Below, piece by piece: positions 56,741 through 64,000 of a DNA stretch of 64,000 bases. The position numbers were made by a program, and so were the translations under genes. Origin of the DNA: Geobacter sp. (GTDB lineage Bacteria; Desulfobacterota; Desulfuromonadia; Geobacterales; Geobacteraceae); contig JACOUQ010000022.1 in assembly GCA_016177775.1 (NCBI GenBank), positions 1 to 64,000 of the forward strand, read 5' to 3'. Below the pieces are notes generated by a model, which did no database searches, was not told the DNA's origin, and saw only the letters and a list, made by a program, of their open reading frames with translations. Numbering within the stretch: the first letter of the stretch is position 1; every line of letters starts with the position of its first letter.

Positions 56741-56766
56741 GGACTGGGGACTGGGAATCGGGAAAG
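56732..56766 (+). repeat. GGGACTG-type intergenic repeat
   Basis: GGGGACTAGGGACTGGGGACTGGGAATCGGG begins at the hldE stop; the stop codon itself is within the first unit. Confidence 0.75.
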
Positions 56767-56771
56767 GCTCA

Positions 56772-57374
56772 ATGACGAACGTGGGGAAACGCCGCGCGGT
56801 ATTTCTCGACAGGGACGGGACGATCAATGTGGAGAAGAACTATCTCCACCGGATCGAGGATTTCGAGTTCATACCCGGCGCGGCCAGTGCGATCAAGCGG
56901 CTGAATGATGCCGGATTCCTGGTGATCGTGGTCACCAACCAGTCGGGGGTGGCCCGGGGATATTACGAGATCGAGGCGGTCCATCGGTTGCACGCCTTTC
57001 TGGACAAGGAACTGGCCGCTGTCGACGCGCACGTGGACGCCTACTATGTCTGCCCCCATCACCCGGAAGAAGGGGTGGGGGAGTATAGGTGCGACTGCCA
57101 CTGCCGCAAGCCGATGCCCGGCATGCTCCTGGATGCGGCGCGGAAATTCGGGATAGACCTGGCCGCCTCATTCATGATCGGCGACAAGCTGGCCGATGTG
57201 GAGGCTGCGGTGAAGGGGGGCTGCAAGCCGCTTCTGGTGCTGACCGGCCATGGAGCTGACCATGCGGCCCGAGTGCCGGAAGGGGTGCCGGTTGTTGCCG
57301 ATATCGGCGCTGCTGTCGAGGCTATTGTGACGGACGAGATTACCGGTAGGGGCGAACCTGTGTGTTCGCCCTGA
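56772..57374 (+). CDS. gmhB: D-glycero-D-manno-heptose 1,7-bisphosphate phosphatase
   Basis: ATG 56772 gives 200 residues; an earlier in-frame start (56730) is in repeat sequence. The HAD phosphatase has the DxDxT nucleophile in FLDRDGTINVE, VTNQSGVARG, the GmhB zinc site (CPHHPEEG and CDCHCRKP) and GDKLADVEAA. The last ten residues (TGRGEPVCSP) are coded by a GTAGGGGCGAAC palindrome, so the original C-terminus has probably been replaced. It removes the 7-phosphate between the two HldE steps. Confidence 0.93.
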   Translation: MTNVGKRRAVFLDRDGTINVEKNYLHRIEDFEFIPGAASAIKRLNDAGFLVIVVTNQSGVARGYYEIEAVHRLHAFLDKELAAVDAHVDAYYVCPHHPEEGVGEYRCDCHCRKPMPGMLLDAARKFGIDLAASFMIGDKLADVEAAVKGGCKPLLVLTGHGADHAARVPEGVPVVADIGAAVEAIVTDEITGRGEPVCSP

Positions 57375-57405
57375 CAGCGGGCAGACACATGGGTCTGCCC
57401 CTACA
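57346..57405. repeat. nested palindromic element (GTAGGGGCGA type)
   Basis: Two hairpins (GGGCGAAC/GTTCGCCC and GGGCAGAC/GTCTGCCC) inside GTAGGGGC and GCCCCTAC ends. It overlaps the coding end of gmhB and has the same plan as 10956-11014 and 54164-54210. Confidence 0.88.
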
Positions 57406-57432
57406 GGACAATATGATGAAAGGTGATATGTT

Positions 57433-58323
57433 ATGAAAAAGGGGATCAGGAAGGGAATCATTCTGGCCGGCGGAGCCGGCAGTCGACTCTATCCGCTGAC
57501 TCTGGTGGCCAGCAAGCAGCTCCAGCCGGTCTACGACAAGCCGATGATCTACTATCCGCTTGCCACCCTTATGATGGCGGGGATCGATGACATTCTGATC
57601 ATCTCCACGCCCCACGATACCCCCCGCTTCGAGGCCCTGCTCGGCGACGGCTCCCGGTGGGGGATCAAACTCACCTACAAGGTGCAGCCTGAGCCCAAGG
57701 GGATCGCCCAGGCCTTCCTGGTGGGGGAAGAGTTCATTGCCGGGGACAGCGTATGTCTCATCCTTGGGGACAACATCTTTTACGGCAAGGTGGGGCTCGA
57801 CCGGTCGGTGGCCGAGTTCGACGGTGGAGCGAAAATCTTCGGCTATTATGTCCAGGACCCGGAGCGTTACGGCGTGGTGGAGTTTGACGGGGCCGGCAAC
57901 GCGGTCAGCATCGAGGAGAAGCCGAAGAAGCCGAAGACCCACTATGCGGTGCCGGGGCTCTACCTCTACGACGGCAAGGTGGTGGAGATAGCAAAAACCA
58001 TGAAGCCTTCCCCACGTGGGGAACTGGAAATTACTGACGTGAACATGGAGTACCTTCGCCGCGGAGAACTCAAGGTGGAGAAGCTCGGCCGGGGAATCGC
58101 CTGGCTCGACACCGGCACGCATCAATCGCTTCTGGAGGCGAGCCACTTCATCGGCACGCTGGAGGCAAGGCAGGGGCTCAAGATCGCCTGCCTGGAGGAA
58201 ATCGCCGTCCGCCTCGGCTTCATCGATACCAAGGGGCTGGAGAAAGTTATCGCCGATACCCCCAATTCCAGCTATCGCGACTATCTCATCCGGGTGCTGC
58301 ACGAACGAAACGGCATGCTTTAA
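57433..58323 (+). CDS. rmlA: glucose-1-phosphate thymidylyltransferase
   Basis: The 296-residue nucleotidyltransferase has [58 protein letters not shown] and [10 protein letters not shown], all typical of RmlA. It makes dTDP-glucose. It is followed at 11 bp by an RmlC-like gene; rmlB and rmlD are not in the window, so the full dTDP-rhamnose set must be elsewhere or a different dTDP-sugar is made. ATG 57433 after AAAGGTGATATGTT. Confidence 0.95.
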   Translation: MKKGIRKGIILAGGAGSRLYPLTLVASKQLQPVYDKPMIYYPLATLMMAGIDDILIISTPHDTPRFEALLGDGSRWGIKLTYKVQPEPKGIAQAFLVGEEFIAGDSVCLILGDNIFYGKVGLDRSVAEFDGGAKIFGYYVQDPERYGVVEFDGAGNAVSIEEKPKKPKTHYAVPGLYLYDGKVVEIAKTMKPSPRGELEITDVNMEYLRRGELKVEKLGRGIAWLDTGTHQSLLEASHFIGTLEARQGLKIACLEEIAVRLGFIDTKGLEKVIADTPNSSYRDYLIRVLHERNGML

Positions 58324-58334
58324 AGGAGACTCTC

Positions 58335-58826
58335 TTGAGCGATGAAATCACGAAGTATGTAAAAGGGACCATCCACGACGTGGTTGTCAAGCCGATGAGC
58401 AAATTCATCGACGAGCGGGGGTGGCTGGCGGAGCTGTTCCGCTCCGACGAGACCCCTGCCGAGATCATGCCGGTAATGAGCTACATCTCCATGACCCAGC
58501 CGGGGGTGGCGCGCGGTCCGCACGAGCATCTCGAGCAAACCGACTATTTTTGCTTCCTGGGGCCTTCCAACTTCAAGGTCTACCTCTGGGACCACCGCGA
58601 AGGCTCACCTTCAAGAGGGGTAAAACAGGTACTTTATGCCGGAATGGATGCGCCAAGGATCGTCATTGTGCCGCCGGGGGTGGTGCATGCCTACAAGAAC
58701 GTCGGCATGGAGAACGGCATTGTTTTCAATGCCCCCAACCGCCTGTACGCAGGGGATGGAAAGAAGTCGCCGGTTGATGAAATCAGACACGAGGATATTG
58801 CCGGCTCTCCCTTCGTGCTGGAGTAA
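58335..58826 (+). CDS. dTDP-4-dehydrorhamnose 3,5-epimerase family protein
   Basis: This 163-residue cupin has FIDERGWLAELFRSDE, a catalytic-type His in GVARGPHEHLEQTDYFCFLG and RIVIVPPGVVHAYKNVG, the RmlC plan. RmlC proteins are usually 175-185 residues, so it is somewhat short and may be a single-position epimerase or isomerase instead. TTG or ATG choices: position 58335 (TTG) follows AAAGGAGAC and is preferred. Coupled to rmlA. Confidence 0.83.
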   Translation: MSDEITKYVKGTIHDVVVKPMSKFIDERGWLAELFRSDETPAEIMPVMSYISMTQPGVARGPHEHLEQTDYFCFLGPSNFKVYLWDHREGSPSRGVKQVLYAGMDAPRIVIVPPGVVHAYKNVGMENGIVFNAPNRLYAGDGKKSPVDEIRHEDIAGSPFVLE

Positions 58827-58837
58827 CAAAACGCTGC

Positions 58838-59662
58838 ATGCTCGAACTATTCAGAAAATATCGCTTTCATATCATGGCCGCCGCAGCCCTTCTGGTGGCC
58901 CTGCTCTTTTATTCCCTGAACCTGCGCACAAAGGAACGGCTAAATTTCTTCGAAAAGACGGTTTTAAACGTATTTTCCCCAGTGCAGCGCGGCGCCACGT
59001 GGTTCGGTCGCCTCACCGGCTCCGTGTGGGACGATTACATCTACCTGGTGGATATACGCAAAGAGAACAAGGAGTTACGTGAAACCATCAAGGCCCTCAA
59101 TACCCGTATTTTGAACAACCAGGAAGCCATTGCGGCCAACGAGCGCTACAAGGGGCTTCTCAACCTGAAGGGGACCCTCCGCATCCCTTCCATTGCCGCT
59201 TCGGTCATTGGAGAGGACAGTTCCCCCTGGTTCAGGACCCTGGTCATAGATCGGGGCAGAAGCGACGGACTCGATGAAGGTATGCCGGTAATCGCGTCGG
59301 CCGGCATCGTCGGCCGGGTGGTCAATGTTGCGGCCAACTCCTCGCGCGTCCTGCTTCTCACAGATAACGCCAGCGCCATTGCCGCCGTCATACAACGTTC
59401 CCGGGCACGCGGCGTAGTCAAGGGAAAGGGGGGGCACCTCTGCGTGATGGAGTTCACCACCAAGGATGAGGACGTTAAGGTGGGGGATGTGGTGGTTTCA
59501 TCCGGAATGGGAGGGGTTTTCCCCAAGGAGCTCCCCATCGGCGAGGTGGCAATGGTGAAAAAAGGGGAATACGGCATCTTCCAGACCATCGAGATCAGGC
59601 CCAGCGTCAATCTCTCCAGGCTGGAAGAGGTGCTGGTGCTCATGCAGCGGCAGATGCAGTGA
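58838..59662 (+). CDS. mreC: rod shape-determining protein MreC
   Basis: The 274-residue protein has one membrane helix (about residues 11-27), a coiled coil (about 65-110) and two beta domains (about 115-270; VIGEDSSPWFRTLVIDRG, GIVGRVVNVAANSSRVLLLT, VSSGMGGVFPKELPIGEV). MreC scaffolds the periplasmic side of the elongasome. No mreB or mreD adjoins it, which is unusual for this family. A second mreC may exist elsewhere in the genome. Confidence 0.92.
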   Translation: MLELFRKYRFHIMAAAALLVALLFYSLNLRTKERLNFFEKTVLNVFSPVQRGATWFGRLTGSVWDDYIYLVDIRKENKELRETIKALNTRILNNQEAIAANERYKGLLNLKGTLRIPSIAASVIGEDSSPWFRTLVIDRGRSDGLDEGMPVIASAGIVGRVVNVAANSSRVLLLTDNASAIAAVIQRSRARGVVKGKGGHLCVMEFTTKDEDVKVGDVVVSSGMGGVFPKELPIGEVAMVKKGEYGIFQTIEIRPSVNLSRLEEVLVLMQRQMQ

Positions 59663-59681
59663 AAAACACAACCGTAAATCA

Positions 59682-59772
59682 TAACGCAGAGGCACAGAGA
59701 ACGCAGAGCCACGGAGAAAAGCCATTATTTTACTCTGTGTACTTTGCGTCTCCGTCTCTCTGTGTTAAATAT
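59682..59772 (+). repeat. GCAGAGGCACAGAG-type intergenic repeat with inverted half
   Basis: ACGCAGAGGCACAGAGAACGCAGAGCCACGGAG is followed by reverse-sense CTCTGTGTACTTTGCGTCTCCGTCTCTCTGTG. The halves can pair. It fills most of the gap between mreC and the aldolase-like gene. Confidence 0.75.
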
Positions 59773-59786
59773 TTTCTTTTGAATTT

Positions 59787-60962
59787 ATGAGAGACCAGAT
59801 TCGGAAATACTCCCGCAAACTGATCGCCGACCGTTCCGCCATCGAAGGGGGCATTGCCTTCGCTGCCCAGGACGATTGCCTCATCAGCGACGGCGATCCG
59901 GAGCTGGCCCGCCTTGCCTCGCAGACCCTCGAACGCCTCAGTTCCATAGCCCTCGTCATAGCCCGTCCGTCCCTTCCCTTTGCCGATTTTCTGGTGCACC
60001 GCGCCCAAAGCGACGAAACCTGCATCCATCCGACCGACACCGAGACCCGAACCTTTCTCCACGACATCCCGATTCTGCGTCGAAACGAGCTGGCGGAAGA
60101 CCCTGCTGCGGCCCTGGCGCGGCTTCTGTCCAACCGCAAGGGGGTCATCGTCGAGGGGGTCGGTATTGCCGCCATTGGCGCGGTCACCGTGGAGCAGGCG
60201 TACGTTAATTATTCGTCTGTGTTCCATTCGACCTTTGTAAAGTTTCTGCTTGACCATTTACGGGATGGATTTCGTCTCCCCGGAGAGGCGGAGGCCCTGC
60301 GCGAATTCCGCAGCCAGTGGCTCCGGCCGCTCCATGCCGAAGGGCTCTCCTTCAGAAATGGACCACTCCATGATCCGGATGAAATCTGCCGGGAAATCGC
60401 TACTGTGGGGAGATACACCGTGGAGCGGGGGCTGGTGGACTCCTTTTTCGGCAACATTTCCTGCCGGGCCGGGGACGTGGTCCATATTTCCCAGACGGCC
60501 GCCAGCCTGGACGAGCTTCCGGGATGCATAGACCCGGTCCCGATGGACAATTCGTCCACCACCGGCGTAACCGCTTCTAGCGAGCTCTTGGCCCACCGGA
60601 TGATTTACGAGGCTACAGGTGCAAATTTCATACTTCACGGCCATCCGAAATTTGCCGTTATCATGAGCATGCTCTGCGAGGAGGAGCCGTGCGGGGTGAG
60701 CGACTGCTGGAAGGATTGTCCGAAGGTGCGCCGGCTGGGCGATACCCCGGTGGTTGCCGGCGAGATCGGTGCGGGAGGCTTGGCGCGCCGCGTGTCGCCG
60801 GTAATAGGGGGGGGTGGGGCCGCCATCGTCTACGGCCATGGCGTGTTCACCATCGGGATGAATGGTTTCGATGAGGCGTTTTCAGCCATGGTGGACGTGG
60901 AAAACTGGTGCCGCGCGGAATATTTCAGGAGAATTGAACTGTTGGGGGGGCTGGAAACCTGA
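59787..60962 (+). CDS. tandem class II aldolase/adducin-like protein
   Basis: The 391-residue protein has two aldolase-type halves. The C-terminal half (about 195-391) keeps the fold's key parts: VDSFFGNISCR, TGVTASSELLAHRMIYEA, a metal-binding HGHPKFAVI and YGHGVFTIG. The N-terminal half (about 1-190; GIAFAAQDDCLISDGDPE, VIVEGVGIAAIGAVTVEQAY) follows the same plan without HxH, so it is probably a non-catalytic copy. Substrates of the family are sugar phosphates such as fuculose-1-phosphate. The local substrate is unknown, and it may not belong to the LPS pathway. Confidence 0.78.
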   Translation: MRDQIRKYSRKLIADRSAIEGGIAFAAQDDCLISDGDPELARLASQTLERLSSIALVIARPSLPFADFLVHRAQSDETCIHPTDTETRTFLHDIPILRRNELAEDPAAALARLLSNRKGVIVEGVGIAAIGAVTVEQAYVNYSSVFHSTFVKFLLDHLRDGFRLPGEAEALREFRSQWLRPLHAEGLSFRNGPLHDPDEICREIATVGRYTVERGLVDSFFGNISCRAGDVVHISQTAASLDELPGCIDPVPMDNSSTTGVTASSELLAHRMIYEATGANFILHGHPKFAVIMSMLCEEEPCGVSDCWKDCPKVRRLGDTPVVAGEIGAGGLARRVSPVIGGGGAAIVYGHGVFTIGMNGFDEAFSAMVDVENWCRAEYFRRIELLGGLET

Positions 60963-61029
60963 TTAAAATGTGCTAAAGTTTCCTAACCATTCTGGCACCG
61001 ATCCGAAACCGTTGTGTAAGGACACCGGC

Positions 61030-63678
61030 ATGACGCAGCGCGGCAAAGCCCTTCTTGCCATCGGATTGACACTTGGCGGAATCCTGCTGGTTCTACTGCT
61101 GACCTCCCAGTTCATCCTCCTGAAGAGCTTTGTCTCCCTCGAAGAACAGAAATCCCTGAAAAACGTCGAACGCGCGGCACACGTCCTGGATGACGTAATC
61201 GACCAGATCAATACCATTGTGGGGGATTATTCCGGATGGGATGATGCCTACAAGTTCGTCAAGGACCGCAACCAGGAATTCGTCAAGACCAACCTGGCGG
61301 ATGCCATCTACCCGAAGCTCCGTCTCAATCTCCTCATCTACACCGACAGCGCTGGACGCATCGTGTACGGCCGGGCTTACGACTATCTGAAAGACAAGCC
61401 CCTGCCGCTTTACAAGAGCTTTCTCCCGCACATCGCCCCCGCTTCTCTCCTGGTCCGGCACGATAACCCGGAAAGCGTCCACACAGGTATCGTCATGCTC
61501 CCCGAAGGACCTCTTCTTGTGGCTTCCCGCCCTGTTCTCACCAGCGAATACAAGGGGCCGATTCGCGGAGCCCTGATCATGGGACGCTTTCTCGATGCAG
61601 AGGAGACCAGACGGGTTTCCGAGATCATCAGGCTACCGATAGGGTTCTCCCGCCTTGACGCACCAGCACTTCCACCTGAACTAGCCGTTGTTCGGAGTGC
61701 CCTTTCCGATGCCAGCAGCAGCCTCGTGCAACGGAAAAACAGGGACGTGATCTACGGCTATCACCTGTTTTCCGATATCTACGGGAAACAGGCCCTGCTG
61801 GCCAGGCTTGACATGCCCCGCGACATATCCAGGAAAGGGGGAGAGACCATCCGCTACTTCATCCTCTGGTTTTTCGCCCTGTCACTGGTGGTATTCATTT
61901 GCAGTTACATTTTCGTCAACAGGTTTATCCTGGCGCGTCTAAAGAAGGAAGAGACCGAGAAGCGCTACCGGATGCTGGTGGAGCAGGCCGCCGAAGGGAT
62001 CATTCTGGCAGATCCCGTCAATCTCACCATTATGGAGGCCAATAACGCCTTTCGTCAACTTCTCGGTTATGCCGAAGAAAATATGCTGCCGCAAACCTTG
62101 CGCGATCTTCTCGGTGAGGATTGGGGGGTCCTTGACGTTCACGTGAAGCGCGCCCTTGCGGAACGGCGGCCGATCAAGTTCGAGCTGAGCCTGCTGGCCA
62201 CTGACCATTCCATAGCATACACGGAAGTGAGCGTTGCGGTGATCTCGTACGAAGGGCATGAGTTGCTCAGCTTCGTGGTCCATGACATCACCGAGCGGAA
62301 GCGGTTCGAGCAGGAACTGATGTATCAGGCGAGCCACGATTCCCTCACCGACCTTCCCAACCGGAACATTCTGCTGGACCGCCTCAGCCAGGCGCTCTCC
62401 CTGGGAAAACGCTTCAATAAGCCTATTGGCGTTCTGTTGCTGGACCTGGACAATTTCAAGATCATCAACGATACCATGGGGCATGCCGCCGGAGACAGGC
62501 TTCTGGTGAACGTGGCGGAGAGGCTTCGCGGGGCCATGCGCAGGTACGACACTGTCGCCAGGCTCGGCGGGGACGAGTTCGCCATCATTCTGACCGAATT
62601 CGGCGAGAGCAAGGAAGTGGTGCCTGTCACGGAAAAGCTTCTTCAACTCTTTTCCGATCCGTTCGAGACCGAGGGAAGGGAGATATTCATAACGGTCAGC
62701 ATCGGGATTACCCTTTTTCCGTCGGACGGTGACAGCGCCGAAGTCCTTCTCAAGAATGCCGACGCGGCAGTGTATAATGCGAAGGAGCAGGGGAAGAACA
62801 GCTACCGTTTCTTCTCCGCGGAGTTGAACCAGAAGGCTTTCGAGCGGCTGGAGATGGAAGGGAAGCTGCGGCATGCGCTGGAACGCCATGAGTTCGAGCT
62901 CCATTACCAGCCGCGCGTCGAGCTTGCCACCGGCCGCATTGTCGGCGCCGAGGCGCTTATCCGCTGGAACGACCCAGAGAACGGCATGATCGGGCCGTAT
63001 AAATTCATTCCGCTCCTGGAGGAGACGGGGTTGATAATCCCGGTCGGCGACTGGGTCATGCGGACAGCCGGCGCCCAGCTGAAGAGATGGTTGGAAGCGG
63101 GGTTCCCGCCCTTGCAGATCTCGGTCAACCTTTCCGCTCGGCAGTTCCATCAACTTGACCTGGTGGGGGATGTGCGGCGAATGCTGGAAGAGACCGGGCT
63201 CGACCCGCGATATCTTGGGCTCGAAATCACCGAGAGCATACTCATGCACGACGTGGAGGACGTCGTGGCCAAGCTCGCGGCCCTGAAAGACATGGGAATG
63301 AGTCTGTCGATCGACGATTTCGGAACAGGATATTCCTCGCTCAGCTACCTCAAGCGCTTCCCCCTGGATGAACTGAAGATCGACCAGTCGTTCGTCCGCG
63401 ACCTGACCACCGACCCTGACGATGCCGCGATTGTCACCACCATCATCGCCATGGCGCACAGCCTGAAGCTCAAGGTGGTGGCCGAAGGTGTCGAGACGCT
63501 GGGGCAGCTGGCATTCCTGATCGAGCACCAGTGCGAGGAAATGCAGGGATACTATTTCAGCAAGCCGCTTCCAGTCGGCCAGTTCGAGGAGCTTCTGAAA
63601 TCCGGCAGGCAACTTCCAGTGGAGTATGATAAACTCCTTTTCGGGCAGTCCGGACGTGATGATAAGGGAAGCGAGTGA
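61030..63678 (+). CDS. CHASE4-PAS-GGDEF-EAL cyclic di-GMP signalling protein
   Basis: ATG 61030 after AAGGA gives 882 residues; GTG 60970 is an upstream alternative. Two membrane helices (about 8-30 and 275-298) flank a CHASE4 sensor (DYSGWDDAYKFVKDRNQEF). A PAS domain follows (about 315-430). The GGDEF domain (about 440-600) keeps GGDEF at about 513 with an RxxD inhibitory site (RRYD) five residues before. The EAL domain (about 620-870) keeps EAL (about 641), DDFGTGYSSLSYL and VAEGVE. Both synthesis and breakdown motifs are intact, so net output cannot be predicted. Confidence 0.93.
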   Translation: MTQRGKALLAIGLTLGGILLVLLLTSQFILLKSFVSLEEQKSLKNVERAAHVLDDVIDQINTIVGDYSGWDDAYKFVKDRNQEFVKTNLADAIYPKLRLNLLIYTDSAGRIVYGRAYDYLKDKPLPLYKSFLPHIAPASLLVRHDNPESVHTGIVMLPEGPLLVASRPVLTSEYKGPIRGALIMGRFLDAEETRRVSEIIRLPIGFSRLDAPALPPELAVVRSALSDASSSLVQRKNRDVIYGYHLFSDIYGKQALLARLDMPRDISRKGGETIRYFILWFFALSLVVFICSYIFVNRFILARLKKEETEKRYRMLVEQAAEGIILADPVNLTIMEANNAFRQLLGYAEENMLPQTLRDLLGEDWGVLDVHVKRALAERRPIKFELSLLATDHSIAYTEVSVAVISYEGHELLSFVVHDITERKRFEQELMYQASHDSLTDLPNRNILLDRLSQALSLGKRFNKPIGVLLLDLDNFKIINDTMGHAAGDRLLVNVAERLRGAMRRYDTVARLGGDEFAIILTEFGESKEVVPVTEKLLQLFSDPFETEGREIFITVSIGITLFPSDGDSAEVLLKNADAAVYNAKEQGKNSYRFFSAELNQKAFERLEMEGKLRHALERHEFELHYQPRVELATGRIVGAEALIRWNDPENGMIGPYKFIPLLEETGLIIPVGDWVMRTAGAQLKRWLEAGFPPLQISVNLSARQFHQLDLVGDVRRMLEETGLDPRYLGLEITESILMHDVEDVVAKLAALKDMGMSLSIDDFGTGYSSLSYLKRFPLDELKIDQSFVRDLTTDPDDAAIVTTIIAMAHSLKLKVVAEGVETLGQLAFLIEHQCEEMQGYYFSKPLPVGQFEELLKSGRQLPVEYDKLLFGQSGRDDKGSE

Positions 63679-63702
63679 GCATTGCCGGGATATTCGGAAC
63701 AA

Positions 63703-64000
63703 ATGAGAGCTGAGGATGAAGCGCTGCGGCGGCTTTTGGGCGAAGATCGGCTGCGCCTTCTTGCCGGGATTGCGGCGGAGATGGGGATAACCGCCTGGCT
63801 GGTGGGGGGTGGGTTGCGGGATGTCCTGCTGGGACGGCCGTCGAAAGACCTCGACTTTGCCCTCACCGGTGAAGCCGAGACTTTGCCCCGCCGCTTTGCG
63901 GAGAAGATCGGCGGCTCATTCTTCTGGCTCGACCGGGAGCGTCGGCAGTCGAGGGTGGTGAAGCGGGAAGGTGAAGAACTCGATACGTTCGATTTCGCAC
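63703..64000 (+). CDS. CCA tRNA nucleotidyltransferase / poly(A) polymerase family (5' part)
   Basis: The open frame runs to the window end. It has the class II nucleotidyltransferase head: WLVGGGLRDVLLGRPSKDLD with the GGxxRD and DxD-like DLDFAL motifs, then FWLDRERRQSRVV. ATG 63703 gives the first 99 codons; TTG 63682 is an in-frame alternative. CCA-adding enzyme is most likely, poly(A) polymerase the alternative; the missing C-terminal part would decide. Confidence 0.85.
   Translation, partial: MRAEDEALRRLLGEDRLRLLAGIAAEMGITAWLVGGGLRDVLLGRPSKDLDFALTGEAETLPRRFAEKIGGSFFWLDRERRQSRVVKREGEELDTFDFA

Overview
The window reads as a chromosomal stretch of a Gram-negative, Geobacter-like deltaproteobacterium (Desulfuromonadales). 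The grounds are gene content and order (enolase, a 7TM-HD protein and YbeY, Lnt, RF2, Lol/Bam/Lpx, then a long LPS core cluster), a GC-rich backbone with translationally coupled genes, and many short intergenic repeats. The species call is inference; no 16S gene is present.

Region 1 (1 to about 6500) is an accessory island, and its first 4.6 kb is clearly more AT-rich than the rest. It opens with the 3' end of a group II intron (domains V and VI). Four leftward genes follow: a small membrane protein, an alpha/beta hydrolase, a WbqC-family protein, and a 614-residue protein with six zinc-ribbon repeats and a C-terminal HEPN-like domain. Next come an array of about 17-bp palindromic arms and a 121-residue conserved hypothetical whose last codons lie inside that array. 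A divergent integron-type tyrosine recombinase with an extra N-terminal domain closes the island.

Region 2 (about 6600 to 20100) is housekeeping and envelope: enolase (leftward), then rightward a PgpH-like HD phosphohydrolase, YbeY, a DgkA-PAP2 fusion, a CorC-like CBS protein, Lnt, RF2 with its programmed frameshift, a SPOR-NlpC/P60 lipoprotein, a DUF1015 protein, a shortened MuiA-like protein and a seven-repeat RCC1 lipoprotein.

Region 3 (20289 to 64000) is a co-directional outer-membrane block. LysS is followed by LolC/E-LolD, BamA, Skp, and the lipid A genes lpxD-fabZ-lpxA-gnnA-gnnB-lpxB-msbA-waaA-lpxK plus a Trm112-like protein. The placement of gnnA and gnnB between lpxA and lpxB predicts lipid A built on a 2,3-diamino sugar. 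A core/O-chain cluster follows, with six GT9 (heptosyltransferase-family) genes, several GT4 and GT2 enzymes, methyltransferases, a polysaccharide deacetylase, an O-antigen ligase and a UDP-sugar epimerase, many joined by 4-bp start/stop overlaps. ADP-heptose genes (gmhA, hldE, gmhB) enclose an uncharacterised deoxyhypusine-synthase-like gene. After rmlA and an rmlC-like gene come an isolated mreC, a tandem class II aldolase-like protein, a CHASE4-PAS-GGDEF-EAL protein and the start of a CCA/poly(A) polymerase-type gene.

Two repeat classes are scattered through the intergenic spaces: 6-7 bp period degenerate repeats that begin right after stop codons, and GTAGGG-type nested palindromes. The palindromes supply the stop codon, or the last residues, of several genes. 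The best candidates for something undescribed are the palindrome array with its zinc-ribbon/HEPN gene and unusual integrase (4.4 to 6.5 kb), and the deoxyhypusine-synthase-like gene in the heptose cluster.
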